The notes under the pieces are model-generated. The model saw nothing but the letters and a program-made list of their open reading frames with translations. It was not told where the DNA came from and made no database searches. DNA of 64,000 nt from Candidatus Copromonas faecavium (nom. illeg.). Its GTDB lineage: Bacteria > Bacillota > Clostridia > Lachnospirales > Lachnospiraceae. The translations under genes were made by a program, and so were the position numbers. This document shows, in pieces, positions 20,975-30,179 of the stretch; within the stretch, counting starts at the first letter, position 1, and every line of letters begins with the position of its first letter. The stretch lies in the NCBI GenBank assembly GCA_018712915.1, contig DVGC01000025.1, forward strand, positions 29,344 to 93,343, given 5' to 3'.

Positions 20975-21421
20975 ATGATAGGGGAAGGAAAAGAGAGGGA
21001 GGAAACAGCGGAATTTGATGTCCGGCGCTTTTTCCGCTTCTTCCTGATTGGTGCCGGTGTATGCGCATTTTATATTATTTTCAGCATCGATGAGCGGATG
21101 TCCAACCGGGTCATTGACGGCCTGTTTATCGGCGGCCTGATTCCTTTTTTGTGGGGAAGTATTCTGCTGGCTAAATGGGCCGGAAGCTTTGAACTGATTA
21201 CCTATGCCTGCGGAAAGCTTTTCAGACGCAGGAAAGCCCGGAAAGAGGCAGGCAGACAGGGAAATGGAAAGCCTGCATCCGGAGCGGGCAGAGGACCGGC
21301 AACGTATCATGAATATCTTCTGGAACAAGATCAGAATACGAAACGCTGGTTTCCGGAACCAATGACGGCAGGCGGCATTTATCTGGTTGCTTCTGTGGCC
21401 GTTATGTTCTCCATATTATAA
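20975..21421 (+). CDS. DUF3899-like small membrane protein
   Basis: 148 aa. Two adjacent transmembrane segments (about residues 20-40, FFRFFLIGAGVCAFYII, and 50-72, GLFIGGLIPFLWGSILL), a basic hydrophilic loop (RRRKARKEAGRQG) and a C-terminal transmembrane segment (GIYLVASVAVMFSIL). The layout resembles DUF3899 proteins, function unknown. ATG 20975 has AGGAGG 6 nt upstream; the longer frame has no ribosome site. glpK starts 75 nt downstream with no terminator seen between, so the two are probably co-transcribed. Confidence 0.75.
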   Translation: MIGEGKEREETAEFDVRRFFRFFLIGAGVCAFYIIFSIDERMSNRVIDGLFIGGLIPFLWGSILLAKWAGSFELITYACGKLFRRRKARKEAGRQGNGKPASGAGRGPATYHEYLLEQDQNTKRWFPEPMTAGGIYLVASVAVMFSIL

Positions 21422-21496
21422 GCAGCGGACATGAGACGGCAGATGGGAAAGAATGGCCGGAAGGGCCGGAAAAACAGGGAGAAAAGGAGAAGGTTT

Positions 21497-22993
21497 ATGG
21501 CAAAATATATGATGGCTTTGGATGCGGGGACAACCAGCAGCCGCTGTATCCTGTTTGATGAGAAAGGGACGGTCTGCAGCATGGCGCAGAAAGAGTTCAC
21601 CCAGTATTTTCCCAGGCCCGGATGGGTGGAGCATGATGCCAATGAAATCTGGTCGACCCAATTGGGAGTAGCCGTGGAGGCCATGTCAAAAATCGGAGCC
21701 TCTGCAGAAGATATTGCCGCCATTGGAATCACCAATCAGAGGGAAACAACAATTGTGTGGGATAAGAAAACGGGGGAACCGATCTGCCGGGCCATTGTCT
21801 GGCAGTGCCGTCGGACGGCCGGAGAATGTGATGCGCTGAAAAAGAAGGGACTGACAGAACTGTTTCGGGAAAAGACGGGACTTGTTATTGATGCGTATTT
21901 TTCCGGGACAAAATTGAAATGGATCCTGGATCATGTGGAAGGCGCCAGAGAAAGAGCGGAACGGGGAGAATTGCTGTTTGGTACGGTGGAGACCTGGCTG
22001 ATCTGGAAACTGACTGACGGGGCAGTACATGTGACAGACTATTCCAATGCCTCCCGTACCATGCTGTTTGATATCCGGAATCTGAAATGGGATGAGGAAA
22101 TTTTGAAGGAACTGGATATTCCCGCCTGCATGCTGCCGGAAGCACGGCCTTCCAGCTGTATTTACGGGTATACAAGCCCGCGGTTTTTTGGAGGGAAAAT
22201 TCCTATTGCAGGGGCAGCAGGAGACCAGCAGGCGGCACTGTTCGGCCAGACCTGTTTCCGGCCGGGAGAAGCGAAAAATACGTATGGAACGGGATGCTTT
22301 CTGCTAATGAATACGGGAAACTGTCCGGTTTATTCTGAGAATGGCCTGGTGACTACCATCGCCTGGGGGCTGGATGGTGAGGTAACGTATGCGCTGGAAG
22401 GTTCTATTTTTGTGGCGGGAGCAGCCATTCAGTGGCTGCGCGATGAGATGCGCCTGATTGATACGGCTGCGGATTCGGAGCGGATGGCACAGAAGGTTCC
22501 GGATTCCAATGGCTGTTATGTGGTGCCGGCTTTTACGGGTCTGGGAGCTCCCCATTGGGACCAGTATGCCAGAGGAACCATCGTGGGCCTGACCAGGGGT
22601 GTGAACCGGTATCATATTATCCGTGCCACTCTGGAGTCCATCGCTTACCAGACCAATGACGTACTCCGGGCCATGAAAGCCGACTCGGGAATTCGGCTGG
22701 AGGCTTTGAAGGTGGATGGAGGAGCCAGTGCAAATAATCTGCTGATGCAGATTCAGGCAGATCTGATTCAGGCGCCTGTGCACCGGCCCACCTGTGTGGA
22801 AACGACAGCCATGGGAGCCGCTTATCTGGCCGGACTGGCCGTGGGATACTGGGCGGATAAGGAAGATGTAATCCGCAACTGGTCCATGGATCGGGTATTT
22901 TCTCCGCAGATTGGAAAAGAAGAGCAAGACGCCAGACTGCGGGGCTGGAACCGGGCAGTAACGCGGGCCTGCGGCTGGGTCGGGGAAGAGTAG
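21497..22993 (+). CDS. glpK: Glycerol kinase
   Basis: 498-aa FGGY-family kinase that phosphorylates glycerol to glycerol 3-phosphate with ATP. Motifs: [13 protein letters not shown] phosphate loop at the N-terminus, [20 protein letters not shown], and the C-terminal [14 protein letters not shown] adenosine loop. Length is normal for GlpK. ATG 21497 chosen because AAGGAGAAGG precedes it and the upstream extension is only a Lys/Arg-rich artefact. No glpF or glpD is next to it. Confidence 0.97.
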   Translation: MAKYMMALDAGTTSSRCILFDEKGTVCSMAQKEFTQYFPRPGWVEHDANEIWSTQLGVAVEAMSKIGASAEDIAAIGITNQRETTIVWDKKTGEPICRAIVWQCRRTAGECDALKKKGLTELFREKTGLVIDAYFSGTKLKWILDHVEGARERAERGELLFGTVETWLIWKLTDGAVHVTDYSNASRTMLFDIRNLKWDEEILKELDIPACMLPEARPSSCIYGYTSPRFFGGKIPIAGAAGDQQAALFGQTCFRPGEAKNTYGTGCFLLMNTGNCPVYSENGLVTTIAWGLDGEVTYALEGSIFVAGAAIQWLRDEMRLIDTAADSERMAQKVPDSNGCYVVPAFTGLGAPHWDQYARGTIVGLTRGVNRYHIIRATLESIAYQTNDVLRAMKADSGIRLEALKVDGGASANNLLMQIQADLIQAPVHRPTCVETTAMGAAYLAGLAVGYWADKEDVIRNWSMDRVFSPQIGKEEQDARLRGWNRAVTRACGWVGEE

Positions 22994-23056
22994 GAAAAGA
23001 CAGAAAAAGTGGGTATACTACTGTCAGAAGAATGACAGGATGGAGGAAACATAACG

Positions 23057-23464
23057 ATGGCAGAGAACCAGTTCAATTATCTGGACCCGGAGGAATATTT
23101 AAACCATAATCCCTTTATGAAATACAATCATATGGAAATCGTGACTATTTCACCGGAATGCAGCGAAATCCGTCTGAAAGTCAACCCGGATTCCCTGAAC
23201 CTGGGAGGTCATGTCCATGGAGGATTGCTGTATTCCCTGGCAGACGTGGTGACGGGAATCACGGCCAGGGCAGACGGAAGACGGTATGTGACCCAGAGCG
23301 CTCATATTAATTTTATCCGGAATATTTCGGAAGGCGTGGTCATTGCCAGGGGCGAGATGGTCCGGAGGGGAAGAACTATTTCCATTGTGCGCTCTACGGT
23401 CACGGATGAACAGGGAACGCTTCTGGCAGAGGCAACGGTGGATATGTTCTGCACGGGAGAATAA
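23057..23464 (+). CDS. PaaI-family hotdog thioesterase
   Basis: 135-aa single hotdog domain. The family motif NLGGHVHGGLLYSLAD (about residues 46-63), with HGG for the oxyanion and catalytic region, and the strand TQSAHINFIRNI identify it as an acyl-CoA thioesterase of the PaaI/YbgC type. The acyl substrate is not readable. TGGAGGAAAC precedes the ATG; it follows glpK by 63 nt. Confidence 0.9.
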   Translation: MAENQFNYLDPEEYLNHNPFMKYNHMEIVTISPECSEIRLKVNPDSLNLGGHVHGGLLYSLADVVTGITARADGRRYVTQSAHINFIRNISEGVVIARGEMVRRGRTISIVRSTVTDEQGTLLAEATVDMFCTGE

Positions 23465-23531
23465 GACAACTTATCCAGGCGTATCATAACCGGAAAATCC
23501 GGCTGTTTCAAAGAAAATTTCAGGTTTTTCC

Positions 23532-23560
23532 TTGACAGCTTTTTAAAGTCTGTATATAAT
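23532..23560 (+). promoter_or_regulatory. Consensus str-operon promoter
   Basis: A perfect sigma-A promoter: TTGACA (23532-23537), 17-nt spacer, TATAAT (23555-23560). Transcription would begin near 23567, within or just before the leader hairpin. Its strength suits ribosomal protein and elongation factor genes. Confidence 0.92.
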
Positions 23561-23562
23561 AA

Positions 23563-23593
23563 GGGGGCGTGCATTGAGGTACGTTCCCTTTTT
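23563..23593 (+). promoter_or_regulatory. Leader hairpin plus T-run at str transcription start
   Basis: GGGGGCGT (23563-23570) pairs with ACGTTCCC (23581-23588) using two G.T pairs around a 10-nt loop and is followed by TTTTT. It starts within a few bases of the predicted transcription start, so it could be a very early attenuator, or a start-site feature if transcription begins inside it. Confidence 0.4.
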
Positions 23594-23674
23594 GTGTGGG
23601 AAAATATCTGTTCAGTGCAGGCAGAAGGCTGAAAAGACGGCAACCAACAGTCAATATCACAGGAGGTGAAACGA

Positions 23675-24094
23675 ATGCCAACATTTAACCAGTTAGTAAG
23701 AAAAGGAAGAGAGACAGCAGTTAAGAAGTCTACAGCTCCGGCGCTGCAGAAAGGTTACAACTCCCTTCACAAGAAAGCTACAAATGCATCCGCTCCCCAG
23801 AAGAGAGGCGTTTGCACGGCTGTTAAGACGGCTACCCCGAAAAAGCCGAACTCCGCATTAAGAAAAATCGCCAGAGTTCGTCTTTCCAACGGAATCGAAG
23901 TTACAAGCTATATCCCGGGCGAGGGACATAACCTTCAGGAGCACTCCGTTGTATTAATCCGCGGCGGCCGTGTTAAGGATCTTCCCGGTACCAGATACCA
24001 TATCATCAGAGGTACTCTCGATACCGCCGGCGTAGCCAACAGAAAGCAGGCCCGTTCCAAATACGGCGCAAAGAGACCGAAAGATAAGAAGTAA
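23675..24094 (+). CDS. rpsL: 30S ribosomal protein S12
   Basis: 139-aa S12 of the decoding centre. [13 protein letters not shown] start, [11 protein letters not shown] (with the lysine equivalent to E. coli K43) and [14 protein letters not shown] (K88 equivalent) are wild-type for streptomycin sites. ATG 23675 is preceded by AGGAGGTGA; the frame opens slightly upstream at 23666 but that codon lies in the ribosome site. Confidence 0.98.
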   Translation: MPTFNQLVRKGRETAVKKSTAPALQKGYNSLHKKATNASAPQKRGVCTAVKTATPKKPNSALRKIARVRLSNGIEVTSYIPGEGHNLQEHSVVLIRGGRVKDLPGTRYHIIRGTLDTAGVANRKQARSKYGAKRPKDKK

Positions 24095-24414
24095 GGTAAT
24101 TACGAAGTAATTGCCGCTACCCAAACGGAGCGCAGCGGAGGAGTCTGACCCAACGGAGCACGTCATCGTGCGGAGAGAGGTCATTCGGGTTTCCCGTTTC
24201 GCCTAAACGACTGAGAAACCTGACACAGCGCATGCAGCGAAGTTTGGAAAAACAGGAAATCACGAACGACAGTAAAGTGTAGGCGGAACAGTGATGGTCC
24301 GCAGATAGTGCCGGTGATATTGAACCTGTAGGTTGCAGGAGATAGACAGAGACCGAGCGCGAACACATTTTATGGAAACATGTGAGTACCGTAGAGCTAA
24401 TCAATAAATGGTTA
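24095..24414 (+). other. Long structured spacer between rpsL and rpsG
   Basis: No gene on the plus strand. Directly after the rpsL stop is a 9-bp hairpin GGTAATTAC-GAA-GTAATTGCC (24095-24115). It is followed by a duplicated module (AACGGAGC... and again AACGGAGC..., about 24123 and 24152), the second containing GCACG-TCAT-CGTGC. Further stems are GCGGA/TCCGC (about 24282-24302), CCTGTA/TGCAGG (about 24325-24339) and CACAT/ATGTG (about 24364-24384). The usual rpsL-rpsG gap is far shorter. Candidate noncoding RNA element or inserted repeat. Confidence 0.5.
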
Positions 24415-24428
24415 AGGAGGGAAGTAAC

Positions 24429-24899
24429 GTGCCACGTAAAGGACATACCCAGAAAAGAGATGTATTGGCAGACCCGATTTACAACAACAAGGTTGTAACT
24501 AAGCTGATTAACAATATCATGCTGGATGGTAAGAGGGGAATTGCCCAGAAGATTGTATACGGCGCATTTGAAGAGGTTGCAGCAAAGACCGGCAAGGACG
24601 CCGTAGAAGTATTTGAAGAAGCCATGAATAACATTATGCCTGTTCTTGAGGTAAAGGCAAAGAGAATCGGCGGCGCTACCTATCAGGTGCCCATCGAGGT
24701 TAAGCCGGAGAGAAGACAGGCTCTGGCCCTTCGCTGGATGACCCAGTTCTCCCGTAAGAGATCTGAGAAGACCCAGCAGGAGAGACTCGCAAACGAGATT
24801 ATGGATGCAGCCAACAATACTGGTGCAGCCGTAAAGAGGAAAGAGGAAATGCATAGAATGGCTGAGGCCAACAAGGCATTTGCTCACTACAGATTCTAA
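24429..24899 (+). CDS. rpsG: 30S ribosomal protein S7
   Basis: 156-aa S7, exactly the usual length. [19 protein letters not shown] start region and the C-terminal [11 protein letters not shown]-like end are typical. The start codon is GTG at 24429, set by AAGGAGGG 8 nt upstream; the frame runs upstream but without family sequence. Confidence 0.98.
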   Translation: MPRKGHTQKRDVLADPIYNNKVVTKLINNIMLDGKRGIAQKIVYGAFEEVAAKTGKDAVEVFEEAMNNIMPVLEVKAKRIGGATYQVPIEVKPERRQALALRWMTQFSRKRSEKTQQERLANEIMDAANNTGAAVKRKEEMHRMAEANKAFAHYRF

Positions 24900-24913
24900 A
24901 GGAGGAAAAATCC

Positions 24914-27037
24914 TTGGCTGGAAGAGAATATCCGTTGGAGAGAACCAGAAATATCGGAATTATGGCTCATATCGATGCGGGTAAGACCACATTGACCGAG
25001 CGTATCCTTTATTATACTGGCGTAAACTATAAAATTGGCGATACTCATGAAGGCACAGCTACCATGGACTGGATGGAGCAGGAGCAGGAAAGAGGAATTA
25101 CCATCACTTCCGCTGCTACGACATGCCACTGGACACTTCAGGAAAACTGCAAGCCCAAGGCTGGTGCACTGGAGCATCGTATCAACATCATTGATACTCC
25201 TGGTCACGTAGACTTCACGGTTGAGGTTGAGCGTTCCCTGCGTGTTCTGGACGGTGCTGTTGGCGTTTTCTGCGCCAAGGGAGGCGTTGAGCCCCAGTCC
25301 GAGAACGTATGGCGTCAGGCTGATACCTATAATGTACCGAGAATGGCATTCATCAACAAGATGGATATCATGGGCGCAAACTTCTATGGCGCGGTAGAGC
25401 AGATCCGCACCAGACTTGGAAAGAACGCCATCTGCATTCAGATCCCGATCGGCAAGGAAGATGAGTTCAAGGGAATCATCGACCTGTTCGAGATGAAGGC
25501 TTATATCTACAATGACGACAAGGGCGAGGACATCAGCATTGTTGACGTTCCGGACGACATGAAGGACGATGCGGAGCTTTACCGCAGCGAACTGATTGAG
25601 AAGGTCTGCGAGCTGGACGATGATCTGATGATGCAGTATCTGGAAGGTGAGGAGCCGTCCGTTGAGGATATGAAGAAGGTTCTGAGAAAGGCCACCTGCG
25701 AGTGCCAGGCAATTCCGGTATGCTGCGGTTCCGCTTACAGAAACAAGGGCGTTCAGAAGCTTCTGGATGCAGTTCTGGAATACATGCCGTCCCCCATCGA
25801 CATCCCGGCTATCAAGGGTGTTGACATGGATGGAAACGAGATTGAGCGTCACTCTTCCGATGAAGAGCCTTTCGCCGCTCTTGCATTCAAGATTATGACA
25901 GACCCGTTCGTAGGAAAGCTTGCATTCTTCCGGGTATACTCCGGTACTTTGAATTCCGGTTCCTACGTATTAAACGCAACCAAGGGCAAGAAGGAGCGTG
26001 TAGGCCGTATCCTTCAGATGCATGCGAATAAGAGACAGGAGCTTGACAAGGTATATTCCGGTGATATCGCGGCAGCTGTAGGCTTCAAGATTACCACCAC
26101 CGGTGATACCATCTGTGATGAGCAGCATCCGGTTATTCTGGAATCCATGGAATTCCCGGAGCCGGTTATCGACATCGCCATCGAGCCCAAGACAAAGGCA
26201 GGTCAGGATAAGATGGGCGAGGCTCTGGCCAAGCTTGCTGAGGAGGATCCCACCTTCCGTGTTCATACGGACAAGGAGACCGGACAGACCATCATTTCCG
26301 GTATGGGTGAGCTTCACCTTGAGATTATCGTAGACCGTCTGCTTCGTGAGTTTAAGGTAGAGGCCAATGTAGGTGCTCCTCAGGTTGCTTATAAAGAGAC
26401 GTTCACCAAGGCAGTTGATGTGGACAGCAAGTACGCAAGACAGTCCGGCGGACGCGGACAGTACGGACACTGTAAAGTACACTTCGAGCCCATGGATCCC
26501 AACGGTGAGGAGACATTCAAGTTTGAATCTTCCGTTGTGGGCGGCGCGATTCCGAAGGAGTATATCCCGGCAGTCGGCGAAGGTATCGAAGAGGCTACCA
26601 AGTCTGGTATCCTCGGCGGATTCCCGGTACTGGGTGTTCATGCCAATGTATACGACGGTTCTTACCACGAGGTTGACTCCTCTGAAATGGCCTTCCACAT
26701 TGCCGGATCCATGGCCTTCAAAGATGCTATGGCAAAGGCAAACCCGGTTCTTCTTGAGCCGATCATGAAGGTTGAGGTAACCATGCCTGAGGAATATATG
26801 GGCGACGTTATCGGAGACATCAACTCCAGACGCGGCCGTATCGAGGGAATGGATGACATCGGCGGCGGCAAGATGGTAAAAGCTTATGTTCCGCTGGCAG
26901 AGATGTTCGGATACTCCACGGACCTTCGTTCCAAGACCCAGGGACGCGGAAACTACTCCATGTTCTTCGAGCGCTATGAGCAGGTTCCCAAGAGCGTTCA
27001 GGAGAAGATTATCGCGGAAAGAAAAGGCGCGAAATAA
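24914..27037 (+). CDS. fusA: Elongation factor G
   Basis: 707-aa translocase GTPase. GTP-binding motifs [20 protein letters not shown] and NKMD are intact, and domains II-V follow in order to the C-terminal [13 protein letters not shown]. The start codon is TTG at 24914, with GGAGG (24901-24905) 8 nt upstream and no alternative Met before the P-loop region. It begins 14 nt after rpsG. Confidence 0.98.
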   Translation: MAGREYPLERTRNIGIMAHIDAGKTTLTERILYYTGVNYKIGDTHEGTATMDWMEQEQERGITITSAATTCHWTLQENCKPKAGALEHRINIIDTPGHVDFTVEVERSLRVLDGAVGVFCAKGGVEPQSENVWRQADTYNVPRMAFINKMDIMGANFYGAVEQIRTRLGKNAICIQIPIGKEDEFKGIIDLFEMKAYIYNDDKGEDISIVDVPDDMKDDAELYRSELIEKVCELDDDLMMQYLEGEEPSVEDMKKVLRKATCECQAIPVCCGSAYRNKGVQKLLDAVLEYMPSPIDIPAIKGVDMDGNEIERHSSDEEPFAALAFKIMTDPFVGKLAFFRVYSGTLNSGSYVLNATKGKKERVGRILQMHANKRQELDKVYSGDIAAAVGFKITTTGDTICDEQHPVILESMEFPEPVIDIAIEPKTKAGQDKMGEALAKLAEEDPTFRVHTDKETGQTIISGMGELHLEIIVDRLLREFKVEANVGAPQVAYKETFTKAVDVDSKYARQSGGRGQYGHCKVHFEPMDPNGEETFKFESSVVGGAIPKEYIPAVGEGIEEATKSGILGGFPVLGVHANVYDGSYHEVDSSEMAFHIAGSMAFKDAMAKANPVLLEPIMKVEVTMPEEYMGDVIGDINSRRGRIEGMDDIGGGKMVKAYVPLAEMFGYSTDLRSKTQGRGNYSMFFERYEQVPKSVQEKIIAERKGAK

Positions 27038-27049
27038 GCAAGAATGGGC

Positions 27050-27078
27050 TTGAAAAACCTTTTTTAATAGAATATAAT
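27050..27078 (+). promoter_or_regulatory. Internal tuf promoter
   Basis: TTGAAA (27050-27055), 17-nt spacer, TATAAT (27073-27078) in the 103-nt fusA-tuf gap. It would boost EF-Tu over the rest of the operon. Confidence 0.8.
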
Positions 27079-27140
27079 GGTATTCAGCCTAGTTAATAAA
27101 GAATAGCCCAATGGGCACGAATTAAGGAGGACGTTTTAAA

Positions 27141-28334
27141 ATGGCAAAAGCTAAGTTTGAAAGAACAAAACCGCATTGTAACATTGGTACCATTGGACAC
27201 GTTGACCATGGTAAAACTACACTGACAGCAGCTATTACAAAGGTACTTTCCGAGAGAGTTGCCGGAAACGTAGCTACTGATTTTGAGAATATCGATAAGG
27301 CTCCCGAAGAGAGAGAGCGTGGAATCACGATTTCCACTGCACACGTTGAGTACGAGACTGACAAGAGACACTATGCACACGTTGACTGCCCTGGCCATGC
27401 TGACTATGTAAAGAACATGATCACTGGTGCTGCTCAGATGGATGGCGCTATCCTGGTAGTTGCTGCTACTGATGGTGTTATGGCTCAGACAAGAGAGCAC
27501 ATCCTTCTTTCCCGTCAGGTAGGCGTACCGTACATCGTTGTATTCATGAACAAGTGCGACATGGTAGACGATCCGGAGCTTCTTGAGCTGGTTGAGATGG
27601 AGATCAGAGACCTTCTTAACGAGTACGAGTTCCCGGGCGATGATACTCCGGTTATCCAGGGTTCCGCTCTTAAGGCTCTTGAGGATCCGTCCAGCGAGTG
27701 GGGCGACAAGATCATGGAACTGATGGATGCAGTTGATGCTTACATTCCGGATCCGGTTCGTGACACTGACAAGCCGTTCCTTATGCCTGTTGAGGACGTA
27801 TTCACCATCACTGGCCGTGGTACCGTTGCTACCGGCCGTGTAGAGCGTGGTACATTAAAGCTCAACGACGAGGTTGAGATCGTTGGTATCCATGAGGAGA
27901 CCAGAAAGACTGTTGTAACTGGTATCGAGATGTTCCGTAAGCTCCTTGATCAGGCTCAGGCTGGTGACAACATCGGTGCTCTGCTTCGTGGTGTTCAGAG
28001 AACTGAGATCCAGAGAGGACAGTGCCTTGTAAAACCCGGTTCCGTAAAGTGCCATAAGAAGTTTACCGCACAGGTTTACGTTCTGACCAAGGACGAGGGT
28101 GGCCGTCATACTCCGTTCTTCAACAACTATCGTCCGCAGTTCTACTTCAGAACAACTGACGTTACCGGCGTTTGCGAGCTTCCGGAAGGAACCGAAATGT
28201 GCATGCCTGGTGACAACGTAGAGATGACCATCGAGCTGATTCATCCGGTAGCTATGGAGCAGGGTCTTCGTTTCGCTATTCGTGAGGGCGGCAGAACTGT
28301 TGGTTCCGGAAGAGTTGTTTCCATCATCGAATAA
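27141..28334 (+). CDS. tuf: Elongation factor Tu
   Basis: 397-aa EF-Tu that brings aminoacyl-tRNA to the ribosome. [21 protein letters not shown] and NKCDMVDD are the GTPase motifs; the C-terminal beta-barrels end in [19 protein letters not shown] precedes the ATG. Codon use is strongly biased, as expected of one of the most highly expressed genes. Confidence 0.99.
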   Translation: MAKAKFERTKPHCNIGTIGHVDHGKTTLTAAITKVLSERVAGNVATDFENIDKAPEERERGITISTAHVEYETDKRHYAHVDCPGHADYVKNMITGAAQMDGAILVVAATDGVMAQTREHILLSRQVGVPYIVVFMNKCDMVDDPELLELVEMEIRDLLNEYEFPGDDTPVIQGSALKALEDPSSEWGDKIMELMDAVDAYIPDPVRDTDKPFLMPVEDVFTITGRGTVATGRVERGTLKLNDEVEIVGIHEETRKTVVTGIEMFRKLLDQAQAGDNIGALLRGVQRTEIQRGQCLVKPGSVKCHKKFTAQVYVLTKDEGGRHTPFFNNYRPQFYFRTTDVTGVCELPEGTEMCMPGDNVEMTIELIHPVAMEQGLRFAIREGGRTVGSGRVVSIIE

Positions 28335-28363
28335 TTCCTGTCGGGTAAACTGACAGACCGATT

Positions 28364-28401
28364 AAAAATCCCTTCGCCGGTCAGGCGGAGGGATTTTTTT
28401 T
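28364..28401 (+). terminator. Strong str-operon terminator
   Basis: 11-bp stem ATCCCTTCGCC / GGCGGAGGGAT (28368-28378 and 28384-28394, one T.G pair) flanked by A- and T-runs; eight T follow. No gene was seen in the rest of the gap to 28621. Confidence 0.93.
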
Positions 28402-28621
28402 GAGAAACTGCTGGTGACGGACACAGCACCCGGCAGCCGGGCAATCAGAACAGTCTTTTTCATCTCCCCGCAGATATGGGGGTGCAGCAATTCAGCAATA
28501 ATTCAGTGAAAAACTACTTGCAATTCACAGGGAAGTGTGCCAGACTATTTTAGTAAAGTGTAAGCCTTCTGGAGGGGAGCGCGGGCGGCCTTCTCCGGAG
28601 GAATACAGAGGAGGTTTTTGT

Positions 28622-30046
28622 ATGAAAAAATGTTTTGTTGTGTTTGGGGCGGCACTGGCACTGTGCATTACCGTTCCGTTTGTGGCCCTGGCGGATAAGG
28701 AGAATCCGAATCCCTATCTTGCGATTGTGATGAAGGGCAATGACCCGACTGTCAACATCGACATGACGGAGGATAAGAGCGGAGAGGGATGGAGCTTTGA
28801 CGCATCTTCCCATACGCTGATCCTGGACGGACTGGATGCTCAGAATATCCAGCTTTTTAACGCGGAGTATCCGGTTGCCGTTGAAATCGCCGGCGACAGT
28901 TCGCTGGATATGGGAATCTTTTTTAAGACGAAGGGTGGCGTAACTGTCTTTGGAGACGGGACGCTTACAATCGGAGGAAATCCGTTTGGACAAGTCGATA
29001 TCGGCGACGAGGTTACTATCGAGAGTGGAACGATTGTTTCTGAGAATCGTTTCTACTTAAACGGCGGAAAACTCCATATTGAGGGCGGTTCCGTGTTTGT
29101 AGACACCAGTGGTAATATGCCTTATGCTCTGATGGGCGCTACTTATACCTATGATGATGCGCTGACGATTTCGGACGGCGTTCTGACGCTCTGCGGAGAT
29201 AAGGAAGCCCTTTCTCTTAGCCATAATACAGGAGATCCCTATGATTCCTATGGAATTCATGAGGGCGTGGCCTTTACCGGTGAGGATGGGGAAGCGCTGC
29301 ATCTAAAAGTAGAGCAGCGAGTCTGGAACGACTATACAGATTATATTTCAACCATCAGCGATGAGGACGGTACTCCGGCAGCTTATGCGGAACTTACCGC
29401 GTCGGATGACACGACGGAGCCGATTATTATTCTGGATCCGTCGGCGGAGAAACCGGAACAGCCGGAGCAGCCGCCGGTGACGGATCCTGACGAGGAAGAG
29501 CCACCGGTTGCATCCGATTCTGATGCAGAGGAGCCGCCGGTTGCGTCTGATTCCGACGCAGACGATTCCATTGCTTCTGATTCCAATGCATCCTCTTCCG
29601 GTTCTTCGGGCGGAGGCGCTTCCGGAAGCAGCCTTTCCGCGCAGATGAGAGCGGATTCTCTGAATGCGGTTTATTCTGCAGATCTGATTTTCGGCGGAGA
29701 ATGGAGACTGGATGAAAACGGCTGGTGGTTTGTGGGAAATGACGGAAGTTATCCCAAGAACGTATGGGCGGAGCTTACATGGAATGGACAGACCGGCTGG
29801 TACTATTTCAATGCTCAGGGCTATATGCAGACCGGTTGGCTGCAGTTGGGGAACAGCTGGTATTTCCTTCATGACATCGCGGATGGAATGCAGGGACTTA
29901 TGTATACCGGCTGGCATGAAATTGATGGAAAATGGTATTATTTCAATGAGATTCCGTCAGGCCCGGTTCCGCTGGGAATGATGTTCGCAAATTCCATGAC
30001 ACCGGACGGATACCGGGTGGATCGGAATGGCGTCTGGATTCCTTAA
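28622..30046 (+). CDS. Secreted beta-rich protein with C-terminal wall-binding repeats
   Basis: 474 aa. Signal peptide (residues 1-24, KKCFVVFGAALALCITVPFVALA). Residues about 25-260 are beta-strand-rich with SHTLILDGL, VTVFGDGTLTIGG and LHIEGGSVF repeats, like carbohydrate-binding or beta-helix surface domains. Then comes a Pro/Asp/Ser/Glu linker (VASDSDAEEPP repeats, about 290-350) and three to four cell-wall-binding repeats (GGEWRLDENGWWF, TGWYYFNAQGYMQTGW, GKWYYFNE; about 375-474). Likely a wall-attached surface protein; ligand unknown. AGGAGG precedes the ATG at 28622; the longer frame lacks a site. Its wall repeats resemble those of the proteins at 13444 and 41500. Confidence 0.88.
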   Translation: MKKCFVVFGAALALCITVPFVALADKENPNPYLAIVMKGNDPTVNIDMTEDKSGEGWSFDASSHTLILDGLDAQNIQLFNAEYPVAVEIAGDSSLDMGIFFKTKGGVTVFGDGTLTIGGNPFGQVDIGDEVTIESGTIVSENRFYLNGGKLHIEGGSVFVDTSGNMPYALMGATYTYDDALTISDGVLTLCGDKEALSLSHNTGDPYDSYGIHEGVAFTGEDGEALHLKVEQRVWNDYTDYISTISDEDGTPAAYAELTASDDTTEPIIILDPSAEKPEQPEQPPVTDPDEEEPPVASDSDAEEPPVASDSDADDSIASDSNASSSGSSGGGASGSSLSAQMRADSLNAVYSADLIFGGEWRLDENGWWFVGNDGSYPKNVWAELTWNGQTGWYYFNAQGYMQTGWLQLGNSWYFLHDIADGMQGLMYTGWHEIDGKWYYFNEIPSGPVPLGMMFANSMTPDGYRVDRNGVWIP

Positions 30047-30095
30047 GCCAAAACCGGCAGAGACTGTCAAATAAATAAGAAAGAAATTGAGAAAG

Positions 30096-30177
30096 GACGC
30101 TGCATAGGGCGGCCGCAGGCCGCCCCTCTTCTGAAATGGGCTGCCCGCCATTTCAGAAGAAGACGGCGTCTTTTTTT
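30096..30177 (+). terminator. Three-way-junction bidirectional terminator
   Basis: GACGC (30096-30100) pairs with GCGTC (30166-30170), enclosing two perfect hairpins: GGGCGGCC-GCA-GGCCGCCC (30107-30125) and a 13-bp stem (30127-30139 with 30148-30160). Seven T follow at 30171-30177. It sits between convergent genes and would stop plus-strand transcripts; the minus-strand reading has only a short T-run. Confidence 0.82.
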
Positions 30178-30179
30178 GA

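Noticed and set aside
24117-24887. 256-codon minus-strand frame over the rpsL-rpsG spacer and rpsG
   Set aside because: Most of it mirrors rpsG; no start signals. The spacer is more likely a structured noncoding element.
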